A DNA stretch of 64,000 bases from Typhlomys cinereus (lineage: Eukaryota; Chordata; Mammalia; Rodentia; Platacanthomyidae): NCBI GenBank assembly GCA_023101885.1, contig JALPQD010000075.1:2720930-2784929 (forward strand). Reading direction: 5' to 3'. Each line of letters begins with the position of its first letter. Position 1 is the first letter of the stretch. The notes under the pieces are model-generated. The model ran no database searches. It had not been told where the DNA came from and saw only the letters and a program-made list of their open reading frames with translations. Of this stretch, positions 22,251 to 33,675 are shown in pieces. The position numbers and the translations under genes are program-made.

Positions 22251-23699
22251 AATAAGAAAGATGTTTCGGACACCAGTCCACATTTCTGGATGCTTCTCAC
22301 ACCGGCAGCTCCACGAGGTGGTGGGGGCCGGAATTCATGCGCTCCATAATGACTTACACCTTGGCGGGGACTTTCCTGGTCAGTGTGGGAGGATGGCACT
22401 CAGGAAGTGTGGAGGAGAGAGGGGAGTGCAGCTCTGGTCTTCCCGGAAGCAGCTGGCTAGCCACCTTACCCTACCTGCACCTGACTGTACCCCTTTTCTT
22501 TTGGACTGATGAAAAGACCCCGACTTTTGGCATCAAGAAAACTCCCTCTTCAAAGGCTACATCTGCGCTGCCTGGTACAGTTGGAGCACCATGGAAATGC
22601 AGGTTAATTAGGACTAAAGGAGCCGGGAAGGTTCTGGGAGGAGCTGAGACTTCATTTTGGCCTTGAAAAATCTGAATTCATTTAGGTAGAAGGGGAAAGA
22701 AAAGACCCCCCCCGCGGGTGGAGGCAACGAGTCACGTCTTCAAGGCGCAGAGGTGAGAAGTAAGCTGTGTGTTGCCGCCCAAGGTGAAGTCTGGCCCTGC
22801 TGAAGAATCACAACACACTGGGCTGACTGTTGGTCTGAAAATTGGGTCATGGTCTGCAGCCATGTTCCCGACAGTCCTTTCTGATGCTCTGCCCAATTCC
22901 CCACTCACACTTGCTTTCCATCAAGCTGTGTCGCGCTCTGGACCATCCTCCTAATTAATACGTGCCAGGTCCCACGAGCTGACAAGCTTTCAATACAGAG
23001 AAGCAAATGATACAAGCCAGGACGCAACGCAGAACAAATAAAGAGAGCAGGGGGTGTGCTGAGCGAATGGCATCATGGAACAGGCAAATTTCAGAGACAT
23101 TTTGGAAAAGGGGAAACCTGATGTGTTAATTAGGAGTCTATTTCCATAATAAGACTGCTCAGAGGAAAGTAATGAAAGCAACAAAGGGGGCAGCCGAGGG
23201 GGACCGGCAGGCAGAGCCCCGTTTCCTGCAAGGAGAGGGGAGGGGCGGTGACTTGCTGTGCGCGCGCGTCTGTGGTCTGCTGGGGGACTGCCCCTTTTGT
23301 GTTTTGTAAAGCGCCATGAATAAAGGGCTAAGGGTATAAATAACAATGTGGTTTGTGCCCTCTTTCCCCTCCCCCCCCCCCCCCCAACACACACACCCCA
23401 GGAAGTACCACAGCCCTACCGGCTTCAGCTGGTGGTGGGTTTGGGGCTTTTCCGGGCAGAGTCTATTCAAAGGAATTGTTGTGATGGGTCCTTGGGTAGA
23501 GTTCCAAACTCAGAGGACTTTCTGTAAGAAAGTGAGGTGCAGTGCATCCATAGTGAGGAAGGCGGTTTGGGGGTGGCAAAGGTCTCCAATTAGCTTCAGA
23601 CAGCCTGACTTAGGGGATTTGGGTGGGGTTCAGGAGCAGCCACATAAATACCGGACCTTAACCCCAGGCAGCTCTGCCACGCTGGTTCCGTGGGTCAAG
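22251..23699. other. Unassigned; possible conserved block 22935-23160
   Basis: No repeat recognised except a C run at about 23370-23386. The block 22935-23160 ('gatgtgttaattaggagtct', 'tttccataataagactgc') reads like unique conserved DNA. The minus frames 22990-23394 and 23159-23470 cross the C run and are not supported. Confidence 0.4.
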
Positions 23700-23850
23700 C
23701 CTTCCAACTGGTAGTGCTGGGCTGGGAAAGGACAATCTATCTTCCAGACTGCTGCCAGACTAATTCTCCAAAAGCACAGCTTTGAGCATGCTTTCCGCCG
23801 CTTGGAACTGGCAGCGGCTCCCAATTGCCTAGCTAGCGAAGCAGTTGCCT
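23700..23850 (+). repeat. L2 fragment
   Basis: 'actgctgccagactaattct', 'aaaagcacagctttgagcat' and 'cggctcccaattgcctagc' follow the L2 ORF2 3' text in order. Confidence 0.55.
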
Positions 23851-24799
23851 TGGGCTCGGGTGGCTCTCGGGGCTCCCTGGGGCTTCGAGGGAGCCAGTTA
23901 CCAACCCTCTTGAACCTCGATGTCATCTTCAGGGAGGCCGGATGTTAAAAGTCACTGCGTGGCTGGGCTGCTGGAAACATCCATTGCAAATCACTTGGGA
24001 CGTAAAGCTCCTTGGATGTTAATCCTCCCGGCTGATGGAGGAACTGTTTTAAGTGACAAGCCCAATTCTCACTGGCTGTCTCTGTGATGCTGTGCACATT
24101 TCTTCATGTTTCTGCCTGGACTATGGGGCACCGATGTATATAAAACACTGTGGCCCAAAATTTTGATCTGAAGAAATTTTAGTTTGCTCAAAGTATCACT
24201 GATCGCCCACCACCACCATCATCATTTACCTCTGGGAGAGAAGAGGAATTAACTGGGACTATATTTGCTGGGTCCCTCAAGTTGCTCTGGAAGGTTGGGG
24301 AGGAAGGGGCTAGACATTCCAGCAACTTCCTGTCCGCAGAGACGTCTGGCAGACTCTTGGGCAGATGGGCCGTGCATGGCCAGGGAGGGGCTCCGAGAAC
24401 TCAGTCATGTCCAGCTGCCTCCTGCCACGCTGTCCAGACCCAATGCTGGCTATCTGTCCAGCATAGGTCAACTGGAGAAGGAGGGAAAAGCCTTCCCAAG
24501 TCCAGCCTGTGGTCTCCTGGTGGCTTCATGAGGACTCGTGATCTCTCTGTTGTCACAATGTCAAGTGCCAGCAGGCCAAGAGTCCTCTTCCAGTGGTACT
24601 GGGGTTCTTGACTATGCGGCAGAAAAGAATTTCCTGATAAGCACAGGGCTCAATTCATAGAAAGAGAATGCCCAGGATAGGAGAGTGTGCGTCCAAGAGC
24701 CTAGCGCGTCTTGTCAGAGCACATCCTACACAGGTGTGCTCGTAATGGCCACTTGTATGGTTTGGGTGGCTTCTCAAGTTGTATCTCAAGATTGCTGAG
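23851..24799. other. Unassigned non-coding sequence
   Basis: No repeat or exon recognised. Two overlapping plus frames (24265-24531, 24282-24611) are unsupported. Confidence 0.45.
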
Positions 24800-25116
24800 G
24801 AACTATTTTCATGAATATGTGTGTCTTGGGTGTGTGCACGTACGGATGTATGCACATAGTATTTGTGTGGGTGTGCTTGCGCACGAGTGGAGGTCCCACT
24901 GTGATACTGGGAATCATCCTCCATCACTTTTCCTCCTTATTGCTTGAGACAGGGGTGTGTAACTGAACCCAGAATGTGCCTGTACTAGCCAGCTTGCTCC
25001 GGGAGGCTCCCAGACTCTGCCGTCTGAGGCTGCCATGCCCACCTTTATATATGGGATGTGGGGTACTTCTGCTTGCTCAACAAATGCTTTAACCACTGAG
25101 CCATCGCCCCAGCCCT
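24800..25116 (-). repeat. tRNA-derived SINE (B4/B3-like), antisense
   Basis: Reversed head 'actgagccatcgccccagcc' at the right end, a body with a B1-like 'ctgccgtctgaggctgccat', and a degenerate GTGTGC tail on the left. Confidence 0.65.
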
Positions 25117-25324
25117 GAAGCATTTAAATGAGACCACAGTGTGGCTCCTGAGGTCCACTGGATAGGATTACAGAGGATAAGGTAAAAAACCCTGGGGCAC
25201 AGGGGTTACATAGGAAGCTAAGATGTTTATACTGTAAACAAAAGCTGTTGGTCTTCTTGGTGAAATTCCCAGAAAATTACATCTGGAAAAGGAACGAAGC
25301 CATGTATGCTTAGGCCTTGAGCAT

Positions 25325-25325
<1 letters not shown>

Positions 25326-25378
<53 letters not shown>

Positions 25379-25672
25379 GGTGCAATTCATGTGTGTGAAT
25401 GTGGGTTCTCACATGCATCAGCACGTGCGTAGAGGTCAGAGGACAACTCTGCGTATTGGTCCTTGCGATGGAATTTCTTGTTTTCCACTGTGTACACCAA
25501 GCTAGCTAACCAGTGAGGTCCCAGGAATTCTTTTGTCCCAGCTCTCCCTGCAGGAGCACTGGGACTGTGGACATATAGGCCACCCCGTCCAGCTTTACTC
25601 TTCTGAGAGTCTGAAGTCAGATCCCTCACTGCACAGCAAACACTTTATCCACAGAGCCTCCTCCCCAGCCCA
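25326..25672 (-). repeat. SINE with (GT)25, antisense
   Basis: GT run at 25326-25375, then 'cgtagaggtcagaggacaac', then the reversed B1-like middle 'ctgcaggagcactgggactg', and the reversed head 'cacagagcctcctccccagc'. Confidence 0.7.
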
Positions 25673-26179
25673 GGCTACTGCCCTGTTATCATTCCTATTT
25701 GAAAACATTTCTGTATGAAATATTGACTCCGTGTAGGCAACGTTGATATCAGATACTGTGAGCTGTGCTGGACTCTGTTGGCTGGAAGCTTCAACCAGAC
25801 CTCTAAAGCAAGAGTCTCCTGTTCCCTTAACTTTCCCATCTTTCCATTCTGCCTCTTGAAGTTCATTCTGGGGGCAACTGTTACTTTGTTGCCTCCTCTT
25901 CCTTCCTGAAGGTAATTTTGTGTAATATTGATGCAACTGTCAAAAGCCTGATGCCACTCCACTGCAGGGGGTAGAGGGTGTGCCACCCAGCAAGACAAAT
26001 CAAAGTCATGATAGAAGGCTGTGTGAGAGAGAGCTGCAAGCAGCTGTGGGGAGAGGGAGAGGACCTCTCTTCCCTTGGGAACATGAGCATCAAAGAGAGA
26101 TTCCCACTGAAGTCTCAGAGTCGGAAGACAGACAGAGTCCTCACGGCACATCTATGCCTGAAAGCCTTCATCCCCAGCC
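25673..26179. other. Unassigned non-coding sequence
   Basis: A 158-codon minus frame (25675-26151) spans it without splice context or family resemblance. I treat it as chance. Confidence 0.4.
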
Positions 26180-26252
26180 TTCACCCTCAGGCTGCACCCC
26201 AGCCTTCACCCCAGCCTTCACCCCAGCCTTCGCCCCCAGCCTTCATCCCCAG
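26180..26252. repeat. 12-bp minisatellite
   Basis: About six tandem units of CCTTCACCCCAG with small variants. It makes the plus frames read QPSP or TPAF repeats. Confidence 0.85.
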
Positions 26253-26428
26253 ACACAGGCGTCACTGACTCCTCAAAGCTGAGCTGGGTTTTATCACTAA
26301 CATAGGACTTTATTTACCACCCTCAGCGTTGTGTTTCGTGTGCATTAAGCTCGTTTCTCTCAGATATAGCCAAATGGGGGGGAAATGTGGGGTTTATTTA
26401 GAAGTGGGGAATAGAAAATGGAGAAACG

Positions 26429-26672
26429 GGGCTGGGGTGATGGCTCAGGAGTTAAAGCCCTGTGCCTCACGAGCAGAAGGACCTGAGTTCGAATCCTGGC
26501 CTGACCTTCCAGCCCTGGTGGGCAGAGCCAGGGAAGCCCTAGAGCAAAGCAATGAGAAGGTAGAGCAATCCAGATGATTCCCAGTGTTACCCTTGGACCT
26601 CCGCCAGCACACACACTTAAGTATATTCTCTCTCTCTCACACGCGCGCACACGCATGCACACACACACACAA
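26429..26672 (+). repeat. tRNA-derived SINE, near-consensus
   Basis: Among the best-preserved copies: A-box 'gtgatggctcaggagttaaa', B-box 'gagttcgaatcc' (canonical pol III B-box), body 'agagcaaagcaatgagaagg', then CT and CA/CG tails. Confidence 0.9.
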
Positions 26673-26759
26673 AGAAATGGAGAGACTGTGAAAGCAGGTG
26701 TTTCGTTAAAAGCCCTTGGGACGTCCTGGGAACAGAGGGGAATAAAGTTGATCCTCTTT

Positions 26760-27025
26760 GGCAGGTAACTAGGATTGGATGATGTCATGAGGGTGGGGCC
26801 CCTGGGTGGAATTAATGGCTTTGTAAGAAAAAGAAGAGCGAATGGAGTCGCTCGGCTGCTATGACTCATCGGCTACAGGAGACAGACAGATGGCATTGCC
26901 AGATACTAAGCAGACTCCAGATCAGGCTCCTGGACATCCTGGTCCCTCTGACCATGAGCTAAACCAACTTTTATACCCAGCCTCAGGTATTTTGTTATAA
27001 CAATGGAAAAGAGACTAAGTCAGTT
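26760..27025 (+). repeat. MST/MLT1-type MaLR LTR
   Basis: 'tcatgagggtggggcccctg', 'ggaattaatggctttgtaag' and the end 'tattttgttataacaatgg' are diagnostic in this order. Confidence 0.75.
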
Positions 27026-27049
27026 TCCTTCTGCATTAGTTTTCCAGAA

Positions 27050-27415
27050 AGCCAGAACCAGCAAACTGTTAATCTAAATATACATGTGAATTTCAATTCT
27101 GTAGGCCAGTGACTACAGGGATGTTTGGATCTACCAGCTCAGTTTGATGGAAGAATTTTCCTCTTTCCAGTTTTCCCTTCTTTTTCTTCCCTCTAGAGCC
27201 TCTCCCCCATCCCACCACCAATTATAGCCTTCAACTGAATAGATACGACTCAACCATATTCTGAAGGCTCCTCTATCTGTTTTACTTAAAGTCAGTCAAT
27301 GCCAATGCTAATCTTACCTTTAAAGTGTATTCATGGAATCATCTAGAACACTGTTTGGCCAAATATTTGAGGACATTGCCTTAGTCAAGTTGACACATAA
27401 AAATCACCATCACCC
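27050..27415 (-). repeat. MLT2-like ERVL LTR, antisense
   Basis: Ends on the plus strand with 'tagtcaagttgacacataaa' and 'aatcaccatcac', the reversed MLT2 start. The interior is diverged. Confidence 0.6.
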
Positions 27416-27724
27416 TCCTCAAGTAGTTTTTGGACCATTGACTTCTCCACATGAGCAGAACTACTGTTGATTATGTGAGATGCTACCAGCAAGCCCTTCC
27501 TATCCTTTTGCCCCAGAGCTTCCCACTATAACAAAGGAGGTGAATTGTGAAGGCCCTGAGTTCCCAGGAGAGCAGTCCAGAACTCCAATCATGAAAGGCT
27601 TCACCTGCATCACAGCCCAGCTAGGCCTAGAAATGTCAGTGCCGGTATCTTCTTCACCAGGAAACATCCTGAAGATGTTTGTGCCCGTCTTTATGTGCCC
27701 GGTGACCAGCAGAATGCTTGGAGC
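27416..27724. other. Unassigned non-coding sequence
   Basis: Opposed 89- and 77-codon frames, neither supported. Confidence 0.4.
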
Positions 27725-27862
27725 AGCGTACACTAGCTATGGTGCATGAGTGGAGGTCAGAGCCATTTCTCTTCTTCCACCATGTGGGCTTCTGGGGATT
27801 GAACTCAAATCCCCAGGTTTGCAAACAGGGGCCTTACCCCATGAGCTATCTCGCTGGCTCCT
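27725..27862 (-). repeat. tRNA-derived SINE (B3-like), antisense
   Basis: 'gagtggaggtcagagccatt', 'ttccaccatgtgggcttct', reversed B-box 'gggattgaactcaaatcc', reversed head 'catgagctatctcgctggct'. Confidence 0.8.
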
Positions 27863-28282
27863 ATGAATAAGTTTTAACATAGGTTATATTTAACATAGGC
27901 ATAGATGAGTGGTTTATTATCCATTAAGATGGTGGAATAGGCAATAGATACATAGTTCCTGGTGAACCAGTGGTCCATGGACAAGACTTGAAAGCTGCCG
28001 CATGTGCTAACGGAAGAACCTGGAAGAGGCTTTATCTACAGTCTTGGATCTACCTCTGGTCTCACAGCTATACGGGAACCTGCTGCTCTTTCTACGATTC
28101 TCTTTCATGGTTTGTAAAATAAAGGGGCTCTGCTAGGTGACCTGTGAAATTTCTCCCTGGTCTCACACTTAAACTCATTAAGAATTTGGGTAGAGGCCAC
28201 GGATGAAAGGAAATTTGAGAAAAGATGCAGGTTTCTCCTAGCTCACCTTCTGCACCAGGGGGCACCTTTGCTGTACCAGATG
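27863..28282. other. Unassigned non-coding sequence
   Basis: Nothing recognisable. Confidence 0.4.
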
Positions 28283-28362
28283 CCATGACCTGAAAGCTCC
28301 TGTCCCTCCCAAATTCATACGTTGGCATTTATATGTGATGGCATTCCATGATGCCCTTTGGA

Positions 28363-28466
28363 GCCAGTGAGATATCTTAGTGGGGAAAGACGCAATGAGC
28401 CTGATGAACCGAGCTTATTGCTGGAGCCCACATAGTGGAAGGAGAGAACTGAATCCTGCAAACTGT

Positions 28467-28516
<50 letters not shown>
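28363..28516 (+). repeat. Truncated tRNA-derived SINE with (CA)22, nested
   Basis: 'gccagtgagatatcttagtg' head, a short body, and a pure CA run 28472-28515. Lies inside the older LTR. Confidence 0.7.
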
Positions 28517-28586
28517 CATATGAAAAAGAAGATGTCAAGATGCCTTTGGGAGGCGATTGGATCACGTGAACAACTGAGTGGGATGA

Positions 28587-28958
28587 TGTTACAGTTACTT
28601 TTCTCTTTGCTGCCAAACAATACTCACACGTGACCTATGGGAAAAGGGGGATTTGGCTTATGGCTCCAGAGGGAATATAGTCTCTTATGGTGGGAATCAC
28701 ATAGCAGAAGGCACGGCTAGAGGCAGAAGCAAAGGGTCAGTTCAGGTTACCACAGCCATCGTGAACACAGAGAGAGCAAGAGCAAACAGAAGCAGGGCCA
28801 GCCTACCCAAACTCACCCCCACCCCCATGTTCCTTCCTCCAGCAAGCCTCCACCTCCCAAAGATGCCACAACTTTCCCAAGCATTAACATCAGCTAAGGG
28901 ATCAAATACATAAGCCTGAGGTGGGGGGAGGGCGGCAACTCACATTCACACCGTGACA
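28587..28958 (-). repeat. ERVL/MaLR-like LTR, antisense, nested
   Basis: Terminal TG...CA in the reversed element, from 'tgttacagttacttttctc' to 'cacattcacaccgtgaca'. Candidate 5-bp target duplication 'gatga'/'gaaga' with one change. Contains 'ttatggctccagagggaata' and 'ccttcctccagcaagcctcc', shared with other copies in the window. Confidence 0.75.
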
Positions 28959-29100
28959 GAAGACTCCCCTGAAGATGAGAGCTTGTCCCTCCAGCTGTGA
29001 GGTACTGGGTGTAGGCTAGGAAGAGGGTCCTCACCACACACCGAATTTCTCATACCCTAAGACATTAGAGCCCCTATAGCATCAAGACACGGTGTTTTCC

Positions 29101-29968
29101 TCCAGGGTTGACGTGCCAGCTTCCTGTGCCTTAACCAGGATAAATAAGTAAGAGGGAAGAGCAAAAGAGAGGGAGGAAAGAAAATAAAGCTCAGCTACAT
29201 CGCATGTTCAAAAAGAGAAAAAACACACTCATTCAAGAGGTCTGAGTCTGTTGAAGTTACGGAAAACCAGTCTGGTCATTAGTGGGCCTCTATGACATAG
29301 CTGGGGTCCATATTAAGCAACTTAATTATAATCAAATTATCTTGACTCTAGTATCTGAAATTTGCACAGCACATGACAAGGGACCTGAGCTTTGTCCCTT
29401 CCCACTGAGACCCTCCTGTGGCCCAGGTACTTGGCACTTGCTGGAAGGAACCATCTTTTCCATGCGGTAGTGGGCCAACCTGATGAAGGATGGATGATGT
29501 CTGAACACCGGAGAATAGATTCGCTCAGCATGTGGTGTTAGGCAACTTGTTATTTCAAGCGATTGCGACAGATATTTGCATATGCCTGCAAGCACCTTCT
29601 TTGAACTGGAGTTCATTACATAACCTTCAGGTCATAAACTGCTTCTATGTGCAGAATTAGATCTATCTGGTGTGCCCAGTGTGCGCATGTGTATACAGAC
29701 CAATAAGAAAAAGACACACTTGTTAGGGACAATAACCACCTTCCACTTGACTTACCTCTTATGAATTATTTTAGCTCTCCACTCCAAATCAAGAAAAGCA
29801 CATCGTATTTCCCCTCTCAAGCTATCAGGCAGGTATCAAGAGAGCTACTGTTCCTAGCAACTGCACAGAAATGTGCTGCAATGAGCCACATCATTCTGCG
29901 GCAGGAATGTGTAGAACATTCTATGTGCTGCCTTTGCTTTTTGCCACGCCTCCTACCCAGGATAATCT
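29101..29968. other. Unassigned non-coding sequence
   Basis: No repeat recognised. Short overlapping frames only. Confidence 0.4.
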
Positions 29969-30026
29969 CATTCGTTCATTCGTTCATTCGTTCATTCATT
30001 CATTCATTCATTCATTCATTCATTCA
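29969..30026. repeat. (ATTC)n / (TTCA)n tetranucleotide tract
   Basis: About fourteen TTCATTCG/TTCA units. Such tracts commonly mark the tail of an antisense L2. Confidence 0.9.
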
Positions 30027-30296
30027 ACCAACTCATTAGGGCTCCCACCTTGCCCTCGTTTTGAATATAAACCATGAGATTTTGTGTCAAGCCTTTCAGC
30101 ATGCTGACCGGCGGCTGAAAAGCTGGCATTCGTAGTAGTGCTTCAGAAAGAGCTGTTTGTGCTACGCACTGCTCGGACTCTTTTTTCAGTTGGAAGGGAC
30201 CATATACCTCCTGAGCCAAGTCCTTCTCCGCATGACTTGAATCCCAGCTTGGCCCTTAACGAAGTCTTATGCTTCTTGTTAAAAATGGAAATCCTG
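30027..30296. other. Unassigned non-coding sequence
   Basis: Nothing recognisable. Confidence 0.4.
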
Positions 30297-30537
30297 GGTG
30301 GGAGAGATGGCTTGGGGGGTTAAAGTCTTTGCCTAGTAAACAAAAAGACCTGAGTTCAGATCCCAGATCCCACATAAAAAGGCTGGGCAGAAATGGCAGC
30401 AGCCTACATTTCATTCTGGCCCTGGAAGGCAGAGTTTGGGAAATTCCAGAAACAAAGCAATAAGGAGATAAGCAATCCAAAATGATTCCAGAAGTTATCC
30501 TTGCACCTCCACAGGCACACATACTCAAGTGCACATT

Positions 30538-30580
<43 letters not shown>
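30297..30580 (+). repeat. tRNA-derived SINE with (CA)19
   Basis: Head 'ggagagatggcttggggggt', B-box 'gagttcagatccc', body 'aacaaagcaataaggagata', CA tract 30541-30579. Confidence 0.9.
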
Positions 30581-30583
<3 letters not shown>

Positions 30584-31260
30584 GCATGGAAATCCTAATA
30601 TGACATCCATGAGAAGTAAGTTAAAATTTACTAAGGGCCTATAGAACAAAACTTGGCAGATAGAAAGGGTTTGCAGTGGTATTCACAAGTGGACATCGTA
30701 TCTTACCAGGTAGGGAAGATCTGAATACAAACTATATACAAAATGACATGCTCAAGTTTTCAGGCCAGTTTTAGAAAGCTCATGTTAGCAGTCTCCAGAA
30801 TTCCACTAGTAGCATAGGACAATAAACATGATTTTTGTTTTATAGTGCCTTTGGATTTAGGGCTCTAATGTGGCTTAATTATAGTTTCTGCTTCAGGTTG
30901 GCTCTCTAGCTATAAGCGAGGTATTGGTTTAAGACTAGCTACATTTTCATCAGAAGTCTCAATGGGAAAGAATCCTCTTCCAGACTCGTGTTTGCAAAAT
31001 TCATCCTGAGGGTAGTTGGATGGATGGGGCTTATTTCTTTGTTGGCTGTCGGCCAAGGCCTCCTTCAGCTCTTAGACAGGAGGCCCTCTCTGACAGAACA
31101 GCCAGCTTCATCAAAGGACACCTCAGAGAGCATAGACTGGCAAGGTGGGAGTCCAGTCTCATGCAGCATAATCATGGGGGATAGTAATGGTCTGCTCAGA
31201 GAAATGAGGAAGCAACTCTTCATAACTCTCATCTCTCTGATGCTCGAGCCTCCACCCAAC
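30581..31260. other. Unassigned, probably unique sequence
   Basis: No repeat recognised. The 111-codon plus frame (30988-31323) runs into the following LTR and is not a gene. Confidence 0.4.
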
Positions 31261-31616
31261 TGTCATGGTTTGGAATGTGTTTCCCACAGCCTCATGTGTT
31301 TGGGAAGGTCATGGCACCTTTGAGAGGTGGAGCCTTGGTAGAGGAAGGTTGTCATAGAGGGTGGGCTTAAGGTGGATTAGCCCAACCCTACCTCCTGGAG
31401 AAGTCTGCTTTTGCAGCAAGAGACTTACAGCTCTTGGCCTTGCGGATGGGTGTTTTGTAGCCTGTCTCTAGTTTTTGCCAACCAGCCATGCCACATCTGC
31501 CATGAATGACTGTATCTCCCCTTCTGAACTATAAGTTAAATAAATCTCTCTTTCTCTCCTCACGTTACTTGACTTTGAGTGATCTCTCACAGCAACAGAT
31601 AAGAGTAACTAGTACA
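31261..31616 (+). repeat. Solo LTR, ERVL/MaLR-like family
   Basis: Starts 'tgtcatggtttggaatgtgt', ends 'taactagtaca', with 5-bp flanks 'ccaac' and 'tcaac' (one change). Internal words 'gaggtggagccttggtagag' and 'ttaaataaatctctctttc' (polyadenylation-like) are shared with 61613-62531. Confidence 0.8.
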
Positions 31617-32046
31617 TCAACCATGTATTGCATCCCGATTTTATGTCTTCCCAAGACTTTCTGCAGAGACTGGATTGGGGAGGGAGCTAGAAGCTCGGTA
31701 GTCTTCCATCTTGTTAGCAGCCAGAAGTTCTCTGATAGTTGCTCAAATCGCAATCTTGTCTCCTTTAGTAGCACTGGTACCCATCTAGCTCCCCTAGTTG
31801 GTTTAGTGTGCCCATCCACCAGCTTTCCTCCCAAGAGTTCCTGTCTTTAAGTTCCTTGAGAGAACTCTGTCTAGTTCTCCGGAACCATTTCACTTAGATG
31901 TTTCCAGAACCCAAAGATTCCAAGAACTCTCTAAAGTTCATCATAGCCGCCTTTTTCCAGTCTTGCTTTTGTTTGATCTTTACTTCCTGTTATGTTCTTA
32001 TCTCTTCCTTTGGAAATGTACCATTGAGTACTAGACGTATGTAACT
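31617..32046. other. Unassigned non-coding sequence
   Basis: Pyrimidine-biased unique-looking DNA. The 114-codon frame is unsupported. Confidence 0.4.
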
Positions 32047-32400
32047 CTGTGTGTGTGTGTGTGTGTGTGTCTGCGCGTGTGTGTGTGTGGGTGTGTGTGT
32101 GGGGTGTGTGGGGGTGTGTGTGTGGGTGTGGTGTTTGTGTGTATCAGAGAGTACTGTGTATGCCTGTGGAGGCCCAAGGCTGACTTCAGGAACCATCCTG
32201 GATTGTTCTACCTCCTTTTTGCTTTGTTCTGGGGTTTCCCAGGCTCCACCTTCCTGGACCAGAAGAGCAGGCCACTACCATTCCCACCAGCATTTTTTTT
32301 TTTCCCACCAGCATTTTTATGCGGGATCTGTAATCTGAACTTGGGACCTTTTGATTTCAAGATACTTGACCCCTGAACTATCTCTGAACCAGAATCAACC
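32047..32400 (-). repeat. tRNA-derived SINE, antisense, with GT/GGGT tail
   Basis: GT and TGTGGG units at 32047-32140, then 'ggcccaaggctgacttcagg', and the reversed head 'cctgaactatctctgaacc'. The word 'cccaccagcattttt' is duplicated around a T run (32278-32320), a small internal slippage. Confidence 0.8.
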
Positions 32401-32411
32401 CCAGAAGCATG

Positions 32412-32735
32412 TAACTTTTAAAGAACTCTTCTCTGTTGCTGTAAGATACCACTTAAAGTCAAGCAACTTAAGAGAGAAAGGGAGATTTCTTCAGCTTAAG
32501 GTTCCAGAGGGGAGATACAGTTCATTATGGCAAAAATAGCATGGCTGGCTGGCAGAAGCTGGAGATGGGGGTAGGTCACTGCAGATATCATAGGGACTGA
32601 GAGCTGCTACAAGCTCAAGAGCAGAGCCTCTCAACCTCAAGGCCCACCCCCTGTGACTGCCTTCTTCCAGCAAGGGTTCACCTCCTAAAGGTGCCAGGAC
32701 CTTCTCAAACACAGCTCACATTTCAAACCATGACA
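32412..32735 (-). repeat. ERVL/MaLR-like LTR, antisense
   Basis: 'ctctgttgctgtaagatacc', 'gttccagaggggagatacag', 'cttccagcaagggttcacc' and the end 'tttcaaaccatgaca' match the reversed LTR family. The outer end is slightly truncated. Confidence 0.75.
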
Positions 32736-32864
32736 ATCTCATAGTTTGAGATTGTCTTGAGTCTCTGAATAGACCTAGCAGGTTAGAATAAAGTTGACAC
32801 CATGATTGCATTTTGCATTGTGAGACAGTGGTAATCCATCTAAGTGGGTATCAAGTTGATAGGG

Positions 32865-33080
32865 TAGACTTGCGATAGCTAATCTTCTTTGCCAAAGATT
32901 GGGTGTGGAATCATCTAAGAGACACAGCTCTAGGTGTGTCTATGACAGTGCTTCCAGAGGAGTTTACCTGAAGATAGAAGGCTCCACACTGAGCGTGGAT
33001 GAACCACCAGCCCATGGGTTCAGGATCAGAAATCAATGAAAAGAGGGAAAAGGAAAGGTGAGGTGAGCGTTAGCATTCAC
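32865..33080 (+). repeat. ERVL/MaLR LTR, ORR1/MLT2-like 5' part
   Basis: 'gctaatcttctttgccaaag', 'gaatcatctaagagacacag' and 'ctaggtgtgtctatgacag' follow the expected order. Confidence 0.6.
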
Positions 33081-33104
33081 CCCTCTCCAGTTACAGAGGT
33101 GTCA

Positions 33105-33675
33105 AGTTAGGCACAGGTGTCAACTTGACAGTTGAGGGTTTGAGCTCTGAGCACATTTGTAAAGAATTAGTAGTTGTTAGGCCCAGAGCAAACCTGCAGG
33201 AGATTGTCTAGCTGATGGGAAAGGTCCAGGCCATGGTGGGTGGGACTAGGCCCTGGAATAAAATACAGACATCTGGTTGAGAGAGTGGGCATCCTTCTGT
33301 ATACTTGGCCAGACATGCTGGTGTGGCAAGTAAGGATCGTCCCTCTCTCAGCCATTATGTAGAGATGGTGTGGCCAGTTCCCTCAGCCCTGGTGTTGGTG
33401 TGAACTTTCTCCCCTCAAGGTGGACTAAGAACTATAACCAGTAATCGTAAGAGAAAATAACCCCTTATTCCCTTAAGCCATTTGATGGTCATTTTTCAGT
33501 AACCACGCAGGTGAACTGCAACAAGAGGCATGAGGCCCAGCCACCTCACACGCCCACTGCTCTGCCTCCCCTCTCCCCAATAACTGACTTCATCCTCAAA
33601 CCCTGAGCCATCATGAATCCTTAAGTTGCTTTTGTCAGTTATTTTCTCACGGCAGCGAGAAAAGTCACTGACACA
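33105..33675 (+). repeat. Composite ORR1-like LTR with an embedded second LTR end
   Basis: The left part has 'ggtgtcaacttgacagttga' and 'gtgggtgggactaggccctg'. The right end has 'ttaagttgcttttgtcagtt' and 'gagaaaagtcactgacaca', a complete ORR1-like frame. Between them, 33366-33505 repeats the LTR end seen at 18500-18656 ('aagagaaaataacccc'). Confidence 0.65.

Larger units (their letters stand above)
28283..29100 (+). repeat. MST/MLT1-type LTR interrupted by two younger insertions
   Basis: Left piece 28283-28362 ('ccatgacctgaaagctcctg', 'tcccaaattcatacgttggc'), middle piece 28526-28586 ('atgcctttgggaggcgattg') and right piece 28959-29100 ('agagggtcctcaccacacac', 'cgaatttctcatacc') are collinear with one MaLR LTR. 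The gaps are a SINE and an antisense LTR. Confidence 0.7.

Noticed and set aside
25675..26151. 158-codon minus frame
   Set aside because: No splice sites, start context or family resemblance; overlaps other frames equally long.
26180..26252. CRISPR array
   Set aside because: 12-bp tandem units without spacers, in vertebrate DNA.
26429..26520. tRNA gene suggested by good A- and B-boxes
   Set aside because: No complete cloverleaf or acceptor end; it is the pol III promoter of a SINE.
26360..26869. 169-codon minus frame
   Set aside because: It reads a sense SINE backwards, with CA/CG tail as VCVCV.
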